A program made the position numbers and the translations under genes. From contig NZ_LMPF01000025.1 of the NCBI RefSeq assembly GCF_001424345.1, positions 485,420 through 549,419 of the forward strand: 64,000 nt of DNA, written 5' to 3'. The first letter of the stretch is position 1, and every line of letters starts with the position of its first letter. Shown here piece by piece: positions 16,457 to 24,694 of this stretch. The notes beneath the pieces were generated by a model. That model searched no databases and was not told the DNA's origin. It saw only the letters and a list, made by a program, of their open reading frames with translations. Origin of the DNA: Burkholderia sp. Leaf177. Its GTDB lineage: Bacteria > Pseudomonadota > Gammaproteobacteria > Burkholderiales > Burkholderiaceae.

Positions 16457-17218
16457 CTAGTGCTTGCGTGCAATCGCGCAACTGTAATCCTGCAACTCCT
16501 CGGACGATGCAAAGTCGCCCTGCGCGAGACGCACATGATCGTTGAGCAGGAAAAACGCGGGCTTGCCATCGGGCGTGGTCGTGCCGGTCAGCAGCAGCGT
16601 CTGGTCGGCCATGCTTCCGCCTTCCCTGGCTATGTTCGCCGCGAGCAACTTGAACGGATCGACGGAAGCGAGCGTCGGGTCATCGATACGGATGATCTTG
16701 TATGCATGTCCGCGCAGCCGCGTTGGAAACGTAGTCCATTGCGTGCCGATCTTCGGCCCCTGCTCGCGCAACGCGGCCACGACATCCGGCGCGAGGCAAT
16801 CGATATGGATATGCAACTGATTCTGCGAACGCCCGCTGGTGGAATTGATCGCGAGCGAGACTTCGTCGCGAGGTAATTCCTCGCCGAGTTTTGCGTTTAC
16901 GAATCGCCGGGCATCCCACGCGGCGCGCCAGTAGTTTGGCGAATCCGCCGCGAGCAAATCGGGACTTTCAATGCCGCCTATGCGTTTGGTCGGGATCAGC
17001 AAATACTGCGCAATGCCGTTCAAATCCTTGAGCACCGCATAGCCCTGAACTGCATCGACATCGATACATTTTTGCGGCACGTCCGCTCCGCGCGCGGCCG
17101 GCTCACACGAGTTGTGGACGATCTGCCATAACGCATTGGGATTGCCGGCGCATGCCGTGATCAGGAACATCGCCGTGAGCGCGGCGAGGGTCAAGCGAAA
17201 AAGCGAGAAATTCCGCAT
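16457..17218 (-). CDS. cdh: CDP-diacylglycerol pyrophosphatase (Cdh), lipoprotein-like
   Basis: Cdh hydrolyses CDP-diacylglycerol to CMP and phosphatidate. The 253-residue form starting MRNFSLFRLTLAALTAMFLITACAGN has a typical signal with a lipobox (LITAC), so the protein should be membrane-tethered; a start at 17248 adds ten residues that spoil the signal, and neither start has a good ribosome binding site. The HIT-like active site SQNQLHIHIDCL is intact, as are the family segments NPNALWQIVHNSC and QYLLIPTKRIGGIESP. Single gene, no operon partners. Confidence 0.88.
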   Translation of the reverse strand: MRNFSLFRLTLAALTAMFLITACAGNPNALWQIVHNSCEPAARGADVPQKCIDVDAVQGYAVLKDLNGIAQYLLIPTKRIGGIESPDLLAADSPNYWRAAWDARRFVNAKLGEELPRDEVSLAINSTSGRSQNQLHIHIDCLAPDVVAALREQGPKIGTQWTTFPTRLRGHAYKIIRIDDPTLASVDPFKLLAANIAREGGSMADQTLLLTGTTTPDGKPAFFLLNDHVRLAQGDFASSEELQDYSCAIARKH

Positions 17219-17293
17219 GGGGCGAACGGTCGGGACGAAAGGCTGCATCGTAACAAGCAGGCGTTACGTCTGCTTGACACGCGTCTGGCGGCA

Positions 17294-18685
17294 TCACATC
17301 ACAGGCAAATGCAGATGATGCGGATGCTCGACCGTATCGGCGATCAACCTCAGCGCGTCTTCGCATTCGTCCAGGTTTTTCGGCCCGCCAAGACAGACGC
17401 GGATGGCTTCGGGCGGGTTGCCATCGGTCGCAAATGCCGTCGCCGATACCGCGCCTATACCCTGCGAACGCAATTGCAACGCAAGCTCCGAGGCTTGCCA
17501 TCCGCACGCCGAATCGATCGGCATCCAGAAATGAAAACCGGCGGGATCAGCATCGAATTTCCACTTCGATAACACTCGCGATGCGATTCCCTGCCGCGCG
17601 GCCGACTCCGTCCGGATGGCATCGAGCATCAGATCGGCGGTGCCGTCCACGACCCATTGCGTTGCGAGCAGCATGGTGAATGGACTCGCCATGACTGTCG
17701 TGGCGCGCAATGCACCCGCAAGATGTTGCGCCCGCCGTGCGGAAGGCGCGCGAATGTATGCCACGCGAAGTCCCGCACCGAAGCTCTTCGAAAAACCCGT
17801 TACGTAGTAGGTCAGGTCGGGCGCAAACGAAACCATCGCGTCAGGTGCGTTAGCGGGCAGCATGCCGTATGCATCGTCTTCGATGATCGGCACGCTGTAT
17901 CTCAACGCGACATCGGCCAGCGCCTCGCGACGCTTCGACGAAAGCGTGACCGTGCTCGGGTTCTGGATGGTCGGGTTGCAATAGAACGCGCTGGGTTTGT
18001 CGCTTTTGCAAAGCGCCTCGAATGCATGCGCGAGCGGACCGTCGTCGTCGCGTGCAAGCGCTTGTAATCGCACGCCGAGTTGCGCGGCGATCGCCTTGAT
18101 GCCGGGATACGCCAACGTATCGAGGCAGATGGTTCCGCCCGGTCGCGCAAGCTGCGAGACCAGTGCCACGAGCGCGCTATGTATGCCCGGGCATACGAGC
18201 ACCCTGTCTTCATCGCAGTCATCGAAACGACGCTTGAGCCATTTCGTGCCCGCCGCGCGATCGTCAGGAGTCCCGCCGAAATCCTGGTATCGCAACAAGC
18301 GATAAGGATCGGTCCCCGCGAACAACCGGGCCGCCGACTCGCGCAACCGCGCGGCCAGCTCTGCGGGTTCGGGCGGCATGTTCATGGTCATCTCCACGCT
18401 GCTTCCGCCCGACAGCGGCAACGTCGCCGTGCGGCCGCGCACGAACGTCCCGCTGCCCGCGCGGGAGTCGAGCAGACCGCGTTTGCGCGCCTCAGCATAG
18501 GCGCGTGCAACGGTCGTGTAATTGAGCTGGAGTTCATCGGCGAGATCGCGCAAACCGGGCAGCCGGTCACGTGGACGCAAGCGTCCGCTAGCCAGATCTT
18601 CTTCGATTAATTCCGGAATCAGCAGATAAGCCGGCTTGCGGCTTTCCGTAAGTTTTCTGATCCAGTGGTGAGTAAGACTGGTCAT
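17294..18685 (-). CDS. MocR-type (GntR/aminotransferase) transcriptional regulator
   Basis: A 463-residue MocR/PdxR-family regulator. Residues 1-80 are a GntR winged helix (AYLLIPELIEEDLASGRLRPRDRLPGLRDLADELQLNYTTVARAYAEA), and the rest is a fold-type I aminotransferase domain with the PLP Lys in YVTGFSKSFGAGLRVAYI and the preceding Asp/Tyr in IIEDDAYGML. Such proteins sense PLP adducts of amines or amino acids. It is transcribed away from the Nit1C cluster, sharing a 423-base intergenic region with it, so it may control that cluster; this is context-based. An 11-bp direct repeat in that region could be its operator. Confidence 0.92.
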   Translation of the reverse strand: MTSLTHHWIRKLTESRKPAYLLIPELIEEDLASGRLRPRDRLPGLRDLADELQLNYTTVARAYAEARKRGLLDSRAGSGTFVRGRTATLPLSGGSSVEMTMNMPPEPAELAARLRESAARLFAGTDPYRLLRYQDFGGTPDDRAAGTKWLKRRFDDCDEDRVLVCPGIHSALVALVSQLARPGGTICLDTLAYPGIKAIAAQLGVRLQALARDDDGPLAHAFEALCKSDKPSAFYCNPTIQNPSTVTLSSKRREALADVALRYSVPIIEDDAYGMLPANAPDAMVSFAPDLTYYVTGFSKSFGAGLRVAYIRAPSARRAQHLAGALRATTVMASPFTMLLATQWVVDGTADLMLDAIRTESAARQGIASRVLSKWKFDADPAGFHFWMPIDSACGWQASELALQLRSQGIGAVSATAFATDGNPPEAIRVCLGGPKNLDECEDALRLIADTVEHPHHLHLPVM

Positions 18686-18815
18686 GAAACGGTCTCGGTT
18701 TTAAAGCGTTAAAAAAACGATAGCACGATATACCCGGATAAAACAAATTGATCGCATCGAATGATCGTATGCAGAATTTTTTAGTGTTCATTCTATGCAC
18801 ATATTGAGTGTGTAC

Positions 18816-18864
18816 TGCACCAGCAATGCGCAGTTGCACCAGCAAATCAACGCCCTCTTGGTGC
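18816..18864. promoter_or_regulatory. Repeated TGCACCA half-sites upstream of Nit1C promoter
   Basis: TGCACCAGCAA occurs twice in direct orientation (18816-18826 and 18835-18845, 19-base period), and the opposite half-site TTGGTGC follows at 18858-18864. TGCACCA/TGGTGCA is the arm of the NtrC enhancer consensus, and the cluster sits about 140-185 bases upstream of a sigma-54 promoter, a normal enhancer distance. The exact direct repeat also fits a MocR-type operator for the adjacent divergent regulator. Both readings are inference. The 18686-19108 stretch holds no gene. Confidence 0.5.
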
Positions 18865-18998
18865 GCGGCTGATCTTGTCCAACCGGCGAATCCCTTAGGC
18901 ACAAGGCTCTGACGGCTCATCCGTAAAAAATTAACGAGCGTCCAACGCGCTGATCGTTTGAATGATCGGGTATTGATCGCATTAACGCTGCGTTTTAA

Positions 18999-19014
18999 TG
19001 GCACGACGGTTGCA
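18999..19014 (+). promoter_or_regulatory. Sigma-54 promoter of the Nit1C cluster
   Basis: TGGCACGACGGTTGCA matches the sigma-54 (RpoN) consensus TGGCACGRNNNTTGCW at every fixed position; GG (19000-19001) and GC (19012-19013) are ten bases apart as required. Transcription would begin near 19025, about 84 bases before the first gene. Sigma-54 control implies an activator such as NtrC and fits the nitrogen-starvation families encoded downstream. Confidence 0.85.
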
Positions 19015-19108
19015 TTAACTTGTTTGCAAACAGCGCACCGGCATCCGAATTAAAAACGGACGCCCAGGATTATCGATGTATTAAATCGTCTATTTAATGG
19101 AGATTAGA

Positions 19109-19591
19109 ATGCCTGCCGTCAATATCCCGATGCACAAGAAAGGCGATTATCTTGTCGACTATGAAGAGAAAGTCTTTGAGGACGTCAAGGCCGCCCCGGG
19201 CGAGAAGGCGCTGGTGACGTTTCATACGGTCGCCTTTGAAGGTTCCATCGGCTTCGTGAATCTCCTGCAGGCCACGCGGTTGCTGCGCAAAGGTTTCGAA
19301 ACGTCGGTGCTGCTCTACGGTCCCGGCGTGACGCTAGGACTGCAACGCGGATTCCCAACGCTCGGCGACGAAGCATTCCCCGGCCACCTGAACTTCAACA
19401 AACAGATTCAGAAATTCATGGAGGAAGGCGGCAAGGTCTACGCATGCCGCTTCGCACTGCAAGCGCTTTATGGACAGGGCGAAGCGTCGCTGATCGAGGG
19501 CATCAAGCCGATCAGCCCGCTCGACGTGCTCGACATCCAGTTGCTGCACCGGAAAGACGGCGCGTTGATCATCAACACGTGGACTGTCTGA
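19109..19591 (+). CDS. Nit1C: MSMEG_0572/Sll0783 family nitrogen starvation response protein
   Basis: First gene of the Nit1C cluster; 160 residues, beginning MPAVNIPMHKKGDYLVDYEEKVF. GGAG at 19099-19102 sits seven bases before the ATG at 19109 and favours it over the in-frame ATG at 19097. The family is named after cyanobacterial Sll0783, a protein induced by nitrogen starvation. The fold looks DsrE/F-like: VTFHTVAFEGSIGFVNLLQATRLLRKGFETSVLLYGPGVTLG, then KVYACRFALQALYG with a Cys. Biochemical role unknown. It follows the sigma-54 promoter directly. Confidence 0.88.
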   Translation: MPAVNIPMHKKGDYLVDYEEKVFEDVKAAPGEKALVTFHTVAFEGSIGFVNLLQATRLLRKGFETSVLLYGPGVTLGLQRGFPTLGDEAFPGHLNFNKQIQKFMEEGGKVYACRFALQALYGQGEASLIEGIKPISPLDVLDIQLLHRKDGALIINTWTV

Positions 19592-19616
19592 CATCGCCGA
19601 CACCACCGACCACGGA

Positions 19617-20636
19617 ATGACCATGCCCGACAAGAGAATCGTCCGTGCCGCCGCGGTCCAGATTTCACCGGATCTGGAGCGGCCCGGCGGCACGCTCGAA
19701 AAGGTCCTCGCGACAATCGACGACGCCGCGCGCCAGGGCGTGCAGCTGAGCGTGTTCCCCGAGACCTTCCTGCCCTACTACCCGTACTTTTCGTTCGTGC
19801 GGGCGCCGGTCGCATCGGGTGCGGAACATATGCGTCTCTACGATGAAGCCGTCGTCGTGCCCGGTCCGGTGACGCACGCGGTTTCGGAGCGGGCGCGCCG
19901 TCACGGCATGGTCGTCGTGCTCGGTGTGAACGAGCGTGACCACGGCAGCTTGTACAACGCTCAACTCATCTTCGATACCACCGGCGAATTGATTCTCAAG
20001 CGCCGCAAGATCACGCCCACGTTTCATGAGCGAATGATCTGGGGCATGGGCGACGCCTCGGGATTGAAAGTGGCGCAGACGAGCATTGCGAAAGTGGGCG
20101 CGCTTGCATGCTGGGAGCACTACAACCCGCTCGCACGATACGCCTTGATGACGCAACACGAAGAGATCCATTGCAGCCAGTTTCCGGGCTCGCTCGTGGG
20201 TCCTATCTTCGGCGAACAGATCGAGGTGACGATCCGGCATCACGCGCTGGAATCCGGCTGTTTCGTGGTGAATTCCACAGGATGGCTAACTGAATCGCAG
20301 ATTGAATCCATCACGAAGGAGCCAGGCTTGCAGAAGGCGCTTCGTGGCGGCTGCAATACGGCGATCATTTCGCCGGAAGGCCAGCACCTCGCGCCGCCGT
20401 TGCGTGAAGGCGACGGCCTGGTGATCGCGGACCTGGACATGTCCCTGATCACCAAACGCAAACGCATGATGGATTCGGTTGGCCATTACGCGCGGCCCGA
20501 ACTGCTGAGCCTTGCAATCAACGACCGCCCCGCAGTCACGTCGGCGCCCATGAACACCTTCTCACCTTCAACCGGGGAAAAGCATCTTGAACGCGAGCGA
20601 GACGATGTCGGCTACGAGCCGGCAATTGATGACTGA
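19617..20636 (+). CDS. Nit1C: nitrilase (Nit1 subfamily)
   Basis: A 339-residue nitrilase, the defining enzyme of the Nit1C cluster, that hydrolyses a nitrile to acid and ammonia; in cyanotrophic Pseudomonas the corresponding cluster is needed for growth on cyanide. The catalytic residues are present: Glu49 in VFPETFLPYYPYFSF, Lys131 in KRRKITPT and Cys165 in GALACWEHYNPL. It starts 25 bases after the first gene; a second ATG six bases in (19623) is better spaced from the GGA upstream. It overlaps the start of the radical SAM gene. Natural substrate unknown. Confidence 0.92.
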   Translation: MTMPDKRIVRAAAVQISPDLERPGGTLEKVLATIDDAARQGVQLSVFPETFLPYYPYFSFVRAPVASGAEHMRLYDEAVVVPGPVTHAVSERARRHGMVVVLGVNERDHGSLYNAQLIFDTTGELILKRRKITPTFHERMIWGMGDASGLKVAQTSIAKVGALACWEHYNPLARYALMTQHEEIHCSQFPGSLVGPIFGEQIEVTIRHHALESGCFVVNSTGWLTESQIESITKEPGLQKALRGGCNTAIISPEGQHLAPPLREGDGLVIADLDMSLITKRKRMMDSVGHYARPELLSLAINDRPAVTSAPMNTFSPSTGEKHLERERDDVGYEPAIDD

Positions 20637-21705
20637 ATTGCAATCGACCGGCTTGCGTCTCGCCGATCCCGGCGCGGGCGTGAGCGTCGCGAGCCGCCGT
20701 GGCGGCGCAGGACCCTCGGACCACAAGGCGGTGACCATCGACGGCGTGACCATCATGGTTCCGGTGCACACGAACACCGCGTGGCATTCGCCGTTCGTCG
20801 CCTCCGCGCCTGATGCGGGCGGCAGCAGCGCGTTGCTGCGTGGCTCCATTCCCATTGCAAATATCAGCTTCCCGAAGGCGCCACGCTTCTACGCGATGCA
20901 AACCTTCGACGGCGTGCCGTACTCGCACATCGCAACGTTACACGGGTCTGATGTCCTCGCGACGACCGTGTTGCAAACCTGCATCCGATACGAAAGCCGC
21001 AAGAAAACCTGCAAGTTCTGCGCGATCGGTCAGTCGCTTGCGGCAGGCCGGACGATCGCGCGCAAGACGCCTGAGCAGCTTGCGGAAGTCGCGCGCGCGG
21101 CGGTTTTGCTCGATGGCGTCAAGCATATGGTCCTCACCACAGGCACGCCCCCGACCAAAGACCGTGGCGCGCAGATCCTGTGCGAGAGCGCGTTCGCAAT
21201 CAAGGCGGCCGTCGACTTGCCGATACAAGCGCAGTGCGAACCGCCGGACGACGACAAGTGGTTCGAGCGCATGCGTGCAAGCGGTATCGATACGCTCGGG
21301 ATGCATCTCGAAGTGGTGACGCCCGCGCTGCGCGAGCAGATCATGCCGGGAAAAGCGAGCGTGCCGATCTTGCGATACATGGAATCGTTCAAGGCGGCTG
21401 TTGCCGTGTTCGGACGCGGCCAGGTCAGCACTTACATTCTCGCCGGATTGGGCGATACGGCCGAAGCGATCCTTTCGATCTCGCGAGAACTCGTGGACAT
21501 AGGCGTCTATCCATTTGTGGTTCCATTCGTGCCGATCAGCGGCACGCCGCTCGAAGATCATCCGGCGCCCTCGCCCGAGTTCATGAAGTCCGTGCTGCAG
21601 CCGCTTGGCGCCATGGTCTCGGCTGGCGGCATGCGTTCCGGTGATATCAAGGCGGGCTGCGGAAAATGCGGCGCGTGTTCTTCGTTGTCATCCTACGAGG
21701 TCTGA
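20605..21705 (+). CDS. Nit1C: MSMEG_0568 family radical SAM protein
   Basis: A 366-residue radical SAM enzyme from ATG 20605; a TTG start at 20587 is possible, with GGGGAAA upstream. The cluster-binding cysteines have unusual spacing, CX9CX2C (TCIRYESRKKTCKFCAIG, Cys126/136/139), instead of CX3CX2C. The C-terminus carries a second Cys group, CGKCGAC, which may bind another cluster. The gene overlaps the nitrilase end by about 32 bases. Reaction unknown; in context it presumably acts on the product or precursor of the nitrilase. Confidence 0.88.
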   Translation: MSATSRQLMTELQSTGLRLADPGAGVSVASRRGGAGPSDHKAVTIDGVTIMVPVHTNTAWHSPFVASAPDAGGSSALLRGSIPIANISFPKAPRFYAMQTFDGVPYSHIATLHGSDVLATTVLQTCIRYESRKKTCKFCAIGQSLAAGRTIARKTPEQLAEVARAAVLLDGVKHMVLTTGTPPTKDRGAQILCESAFAIKAAVDLPIQAQCEPPDDDKWFERMRASGIDTLGMHLEVVTPALREQIMPGKASVPILRYMESFKAAVAVFGRGQVSTYILAGLGDTAEAILSISRELVDIGVYPFVVPFVPISGTPLEDHPAPSPEFMKSVLQPLGAMVSAGGMRSGDIKAGCGKCGACSSLSSYEV

Positions 21706-21708
21706 ACC

Positions 21709-22269
21709 ATGCTCGCCGATACCGAAGACCTCACCCGGCTCTACACGCCTGCCAGCTACACGATCAAGTGGACCACGCTGCCGTGGGAAGCAGATGAAGC
21801 GTACAAGCTGCGGCGCGCGGTGTTCTGCATCGAACAAGGGATCTTTGTAGGCGACGACCGCGATGAAACCGATGACCGCGCGCAACTGCTTGTGGCCGTG
21901 AGTTGTATTGGCGGAATGCACGAGCAGGTGGTCGGCACCGTGCGCATTCACGAGGACGAACCGGGTGTATGGACGGGATCGCGGCTCGCGGTGCACGCGG
22001 CATTTCGGCGGCACGGAAAGATTGGCGCAACGCTGATCAGGCTCGCGGTCAGCAGTGCACACGCGCTGGGCTGCAAGGAGTTTCTCGCGCATGTGCAAAG
22101 TCAGAATGCGCCCCTGTTTCATGCGCTGCACTGGACCACGTTAGCGGAAGAACTCATGCATGGAAGGCCACATCACCTGATGCAGGCCGACCTCGATTTT
22201 TATCCGCCGTGCGCCACGCCGCATAGTGGTTTCGTGACGCAATATTCGGCGGCGCGGAGTGCGGCATGA
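21709..22269 (+). CDS. Nit1C: MSMEG_0567 family GNAT N-acetyltransferase
   Basis: A 186-residue GNAT-fold acyltransferase. The core motifs are visible: YKLRRAVFCIEQGIFVGDDRDETDD, VVGTVRIHEDEPGVWTGSRLAVHAAFRRHGKIGATLIRLAV (acetyl-CoA loop RRHGKIG) and FLAHVQSQNAPLFHALHW. It begins three bases after the radical SAM stop and its TGA overlaps the ATG of the next gene (ATGA), showing tight translational coupling. In some genomes this domain is fused with the following PurM-like domain. Acceptor unknown. Confidence 0.9.
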   Translation: MLADTEDLTRLYTPASYTIKWTTLPWEADEAYKLRRAVFCIEQGIFVGDDRDETDDRAQLLVAVSCIGGMHEQVVGTVRIHEDEPGVWTGSRLAVHAAFRRHGKIGATLIRLAVSSAHALGCKEFLAHVQSQNAPLFHALHWTTLAEELMHGRPHHLMQADLDFYPPCATPHSGFVTQYSAARSAA

Positions 22270-23234
22270 GCGTGGCCGACCTCATCGCCGCGTTGAGGGA
22301 AACGCGCGGCTTCCGCCATAAGACGGACATTGCCGGCGTCATGTCATCGCTCGCGCGGCATGCTCCGGCGTCGGCTGAACACGTCGCTAACGGCGATGAC
22401 TGCGCAGCCATCGCCGATGGCGACGGTTACCTGTTATTCGCCATCGAAGGCATGGTCAGCGACTTCGTGCGCAACATGCCGTGGTTTGCCGGCTACAGCA
22501 GCGTGATGGTCAACGTCAGCGATATCTACGCAATGGGCGGCCGCCCCGTCGCCGTGGTCGATGCACTCTGGAGCGACGGTTTGCAGCGCGCCGAAGAGGT
22601 GCTGGCAGGCATGGCTGCTGCATCGACGGCGTATGGCGTACCGATTGTCGGCGGTCACAGCAATACGCGCAGCGACCAGGCACAACTGGCGGTATCGATT
22701 GTTGGCCGCGCGAAGAAATTGCTGTCAAGTTTCGACGCACGGCCCGGCGATCATTTGATGATGGCAGTCGATCTGCGCGGTCGCTTCGAAGATCCTTATC
22801 CGTTCTGGAATGCGTCGGTGGGCGCGCCTGCTGAACGCTTGCGCGCTGATCTCGAGCTACTGCCAACGCTCGCTGAAAGCGGTCTTTGCAATGCCGCCAA
22901 AGACATCAGCATGGCCGGCGCGCTGGGCACTGCCTTGATGCTGCTCGAATGCTCGCAAGTGGGCGCAAATATCGACCTTTCACGTTTGCCGTCGCCTCCT
23001 GACGTCGACCGTTTGCGTTGGCTCACCGCGTTTCCGAGCTTCGGCTTCGTCATGTCCGTACGTGCGGGAAACGTGGAAGCGGTCAGGCGGATGTTCCTTG
23101 AACGCGAGCTTGCTTGTGCTGAAATCGGCATCGTCGAGGAGTCGCGCAAGGTCAAGCTTCAGGATGGTGACGATCACGGCGAACTATGGAACTTCATGAC
23201 GCACCCGTTCATCACACCGAGGAGCGCAGCGTAA
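22266..23234 (+). CDS. Nit1C: Sll0787 family AIR synthase (PurM)-like protein
   Basis: A 322-residue member of the PurM/SelD/ThiL ATP-binding superfamily. The N-terminal glycine-Asp nucleotide loop ANGDDCAAIADGDGYLLFAIEGM and the VNVSDIYAMGGRPVAVVDALW segment match the family; the second half has the C-terminal PurM domain (LCNAAKDISMAGALGTALMLLE). Such enzymes activate a substrate carbonyl with ATP, often forming or closing a ring. Its TAA overlaps the next start as TAATG. Specific reaction unknown, length normal. Confidence 0.9.
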   Translation: MSVADLIAALRETRGFRHKTDIAGVMSSLARHAPASAEHVANGDDCAAIADGDGYLLFAIEGMVSDFVRNMPWFAGYSSVMVNVSDIYAMGGRPVAVVDALWSDGLQRAEEVLAGMAAASTAYGVPIVGGHSNTRSDQAQLAVSIVGRAKKLLSSFDARPGDHLMMAVDLRGRFEDPYPFWNASVGAPAERLRADLELLPTLAESGLCNAAKDISMAGALGTALMLLECSQVGANIDLSRLPSPPDVDRLRWLTAFPSFGFVMSVRAGNVEAVRRMFLERELACAEIGIVEESRKVKLQDGDDHGELWNFMTHPFITPRSAA

Positions 23235-24526
23235 TGCGTATCGCCCTGACCACGCATTCGGTCAACCCGCGCGGTGGCGTGGTGCATGCGCTCGAACTCG
23301 CCGCGGCATTGGTGGACGAAGGTCACGACGTCACGATCTTCGCGCCCGCTGCGGCCGGCGAATCGCTTTTTCGCGAGCCGCCGTGCCGTGTGATCCTTGC
23401 GACTATTGAAGGATCGCAGCAGAACACGGTCGCAATGGTGGAAGCGCGGATTCGTGCCCTGAAAGCAAGTTTGAAAGCCTGCGATCCAGCCGGTTTCGAC
23501 GTGCTCCACGCACAGGACAGCATCAGCGGCAACGCGCTTGCGGAGCTGAAGGAAGAAGGCGAAATAGCCACCTTCGTGCGCACGGTTCATCATCTCGATC
23601 ACTTCGATAACCCTCGCCTCGCCGCCTGGCAAACTCGCGCGTGGCGTGACGCGGATCGAGTGCTGTGTGTCAGCGAAATGTGGACTCGCGTGATGCGCGA
23701 GACGTATGAAGTCGATGCGATCACGGTAACGAACGGTGTCGATCTGACGCGGTATTCTCCGCAGCGCACACTGAGAGATTCGGCATTGAGTATCGAAGGA
23801 TCGCCGATCGTTCTTGCCGTTGGTGGCATTGAAGCGCGCAAGAACACGGTCGCCTTGCTCGAAGCGTTCGCCGCGCTGATTTCACGCTACCCGCAAGCGC
23901 GGCTCGTGATCGCGGGCGGTGCAAGTCTGCTCGATCACAACGCATACGCGCACGCCTTCATGCAGCGCGTCGCTGCTCTCGACCTGACGCACGCGGTGAC
24001 TGTCACCGGACCCGTCGGTGACGCAGACATGCCTGCGCTCTTTCGCCGTGCCGATGTCCTCGCGATGGTGTCGCTGCGTGAAGGCTTCGGCCTCGTCGTG
24101 CTGGAAGCGCTTGCGAGCGGCACGCCGGTAGTGGCGTCGAACATTGCGCCGTTCACTGAATATCTCGATGACGCTACCTGTTGCTGGGCGACGCCGACAG
24201 TCAGTGAATCGATAGCCGATGCACTCGAACAAGTCATCAGCGGTCGTCACCAAACCGATTTCAATAACGCCGTGCCCGCCTTGCTCGCACGAATGAGCTG
24301 GCAGGTATCGGCGAGAAAACATCTCGACATCTACAGCGGTTTGCTAGCGAACCGCGCACTCAAAACTTCCAGGAACCCGCCATGCCGGTCATGCATTTCA
24401 GAATCCAGTGGCCCGATAACCGCGAAGACAATTGCTATTCGCCGTCGCAGGTCGTCAGCGATTTTTTCACCCCGGGCGAGACCTATCCCGTCGATGACTT
24501 CGTTTCGCGTGCCCGCGAAGCATTGA
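23234..24526 (+). CDS. Nit1C: MSMEG_0565 family glycosyltransferase, run-on C-terminus
   Basis: A GT4/GT-B glycosyltransferase of 430 residues starting MRIALTTHSVNPRGGVVHALELA, with a donor-binding C-terminal Rossmann half: LAVGGIEARKNTVALLEAF, GPVGDADMPALFRRADVLAMVSLREGFGLVVLEALASGTPVVAS (the EX7E motif). An upstream in-frame ATG at 23186 lies inside the previous gene and is not used. The final 50 or so residues (RNPPCRSCISESSG onward) are Ser/Arg-rich and run 145 bases into the next gene in another frame, suggesting a lost stop or a frameshift. Acceptor unknown. Confidence 0.88.
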   Translation: MRIALTTHSVNPRGGVVHALELAAALVDEGHDVTIFAPAAAGESLFREPPCRVILATIEGSQQNTVAMVEARIRALKASLKACDPAGFDVLHAQDSISGNALAELKEEGEIATFVRTVHHLDHFDNPRLAAWQTRAWRDADRVLCVSEMWTRVMRETYEVDAITVTNGVDLTRYSPQRTLRDSALSIEGSPIVLAVGGIEARKNTVALLEAFAALISRYPQARLVIAGGASLLDHNAYAHAFMQRVAALDLTHAVTVTGPVGDADMPALFRRADVLAMVSLREGFGLVVLEALASGTPVVASNIAPFTEYLDDATCCWATPTVSESIADALEQVISGRHQTDFNNAVPALLARMSWQVSARKHLDIYSGLLANRALKTSRNPPCRSCISESSGPITAKTIAIRRRRSSAIFSPRARPIPSMTSFRVPAKH

Positions 24527-24666
24527 ACATTGCATCCGAACGTGTGCGCGAGAAGTACGGCTTCGCGTGCTCGGCGGCAATGGATCAGCTTGCAAAAATC
24601 GAAGTCGACGCCGAACGTTTCATGGACGAACCCGACGCACGGGTCAAGGTCATCGCGCTCGTCTGA
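24382..24666 (+). CDS. Nit1C: MSMEG_0570 family nitrogen starvation response protein
   Basis: A 94-residue protein beginning MPVMHFRIQWPDNREDNCYSPSQVVSDFFTPGETYPVDDFV, the compact MSMEG_0570 family found in Nit1C clusters. AGGAACC lies before the ATG. A conserved Cys-Tyr-Ser-Pro-Ser and an amphipathic helix (REALNIASERVREKYGFACS) are the main landmarks. The gene lies within the extended 3' end of the glycosyltransferase frame; coding quality here clearly belongs to this frame. Function unknown. Confidence 0.87.
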   Translation: MPVMHFRIQWPDNREDNCYSPSQVVSDFFTPGETYPVDDFVSRAREALNIASERVREKYGFACSAAMDQLAKIEVDAERFMDEPDARVKVIALV

Positions 24667-24694
24667 GCGCGCCATCTTTCAGTGAGGACGCATC

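Noticed and set aside
23186..23233. Earlier ATG for the glycosyltransferase gene
   Set aside because: It would add 16 residues read inside the PurM-like gene; the TAATG junction at 23232-23236 gives the natural coupled start.
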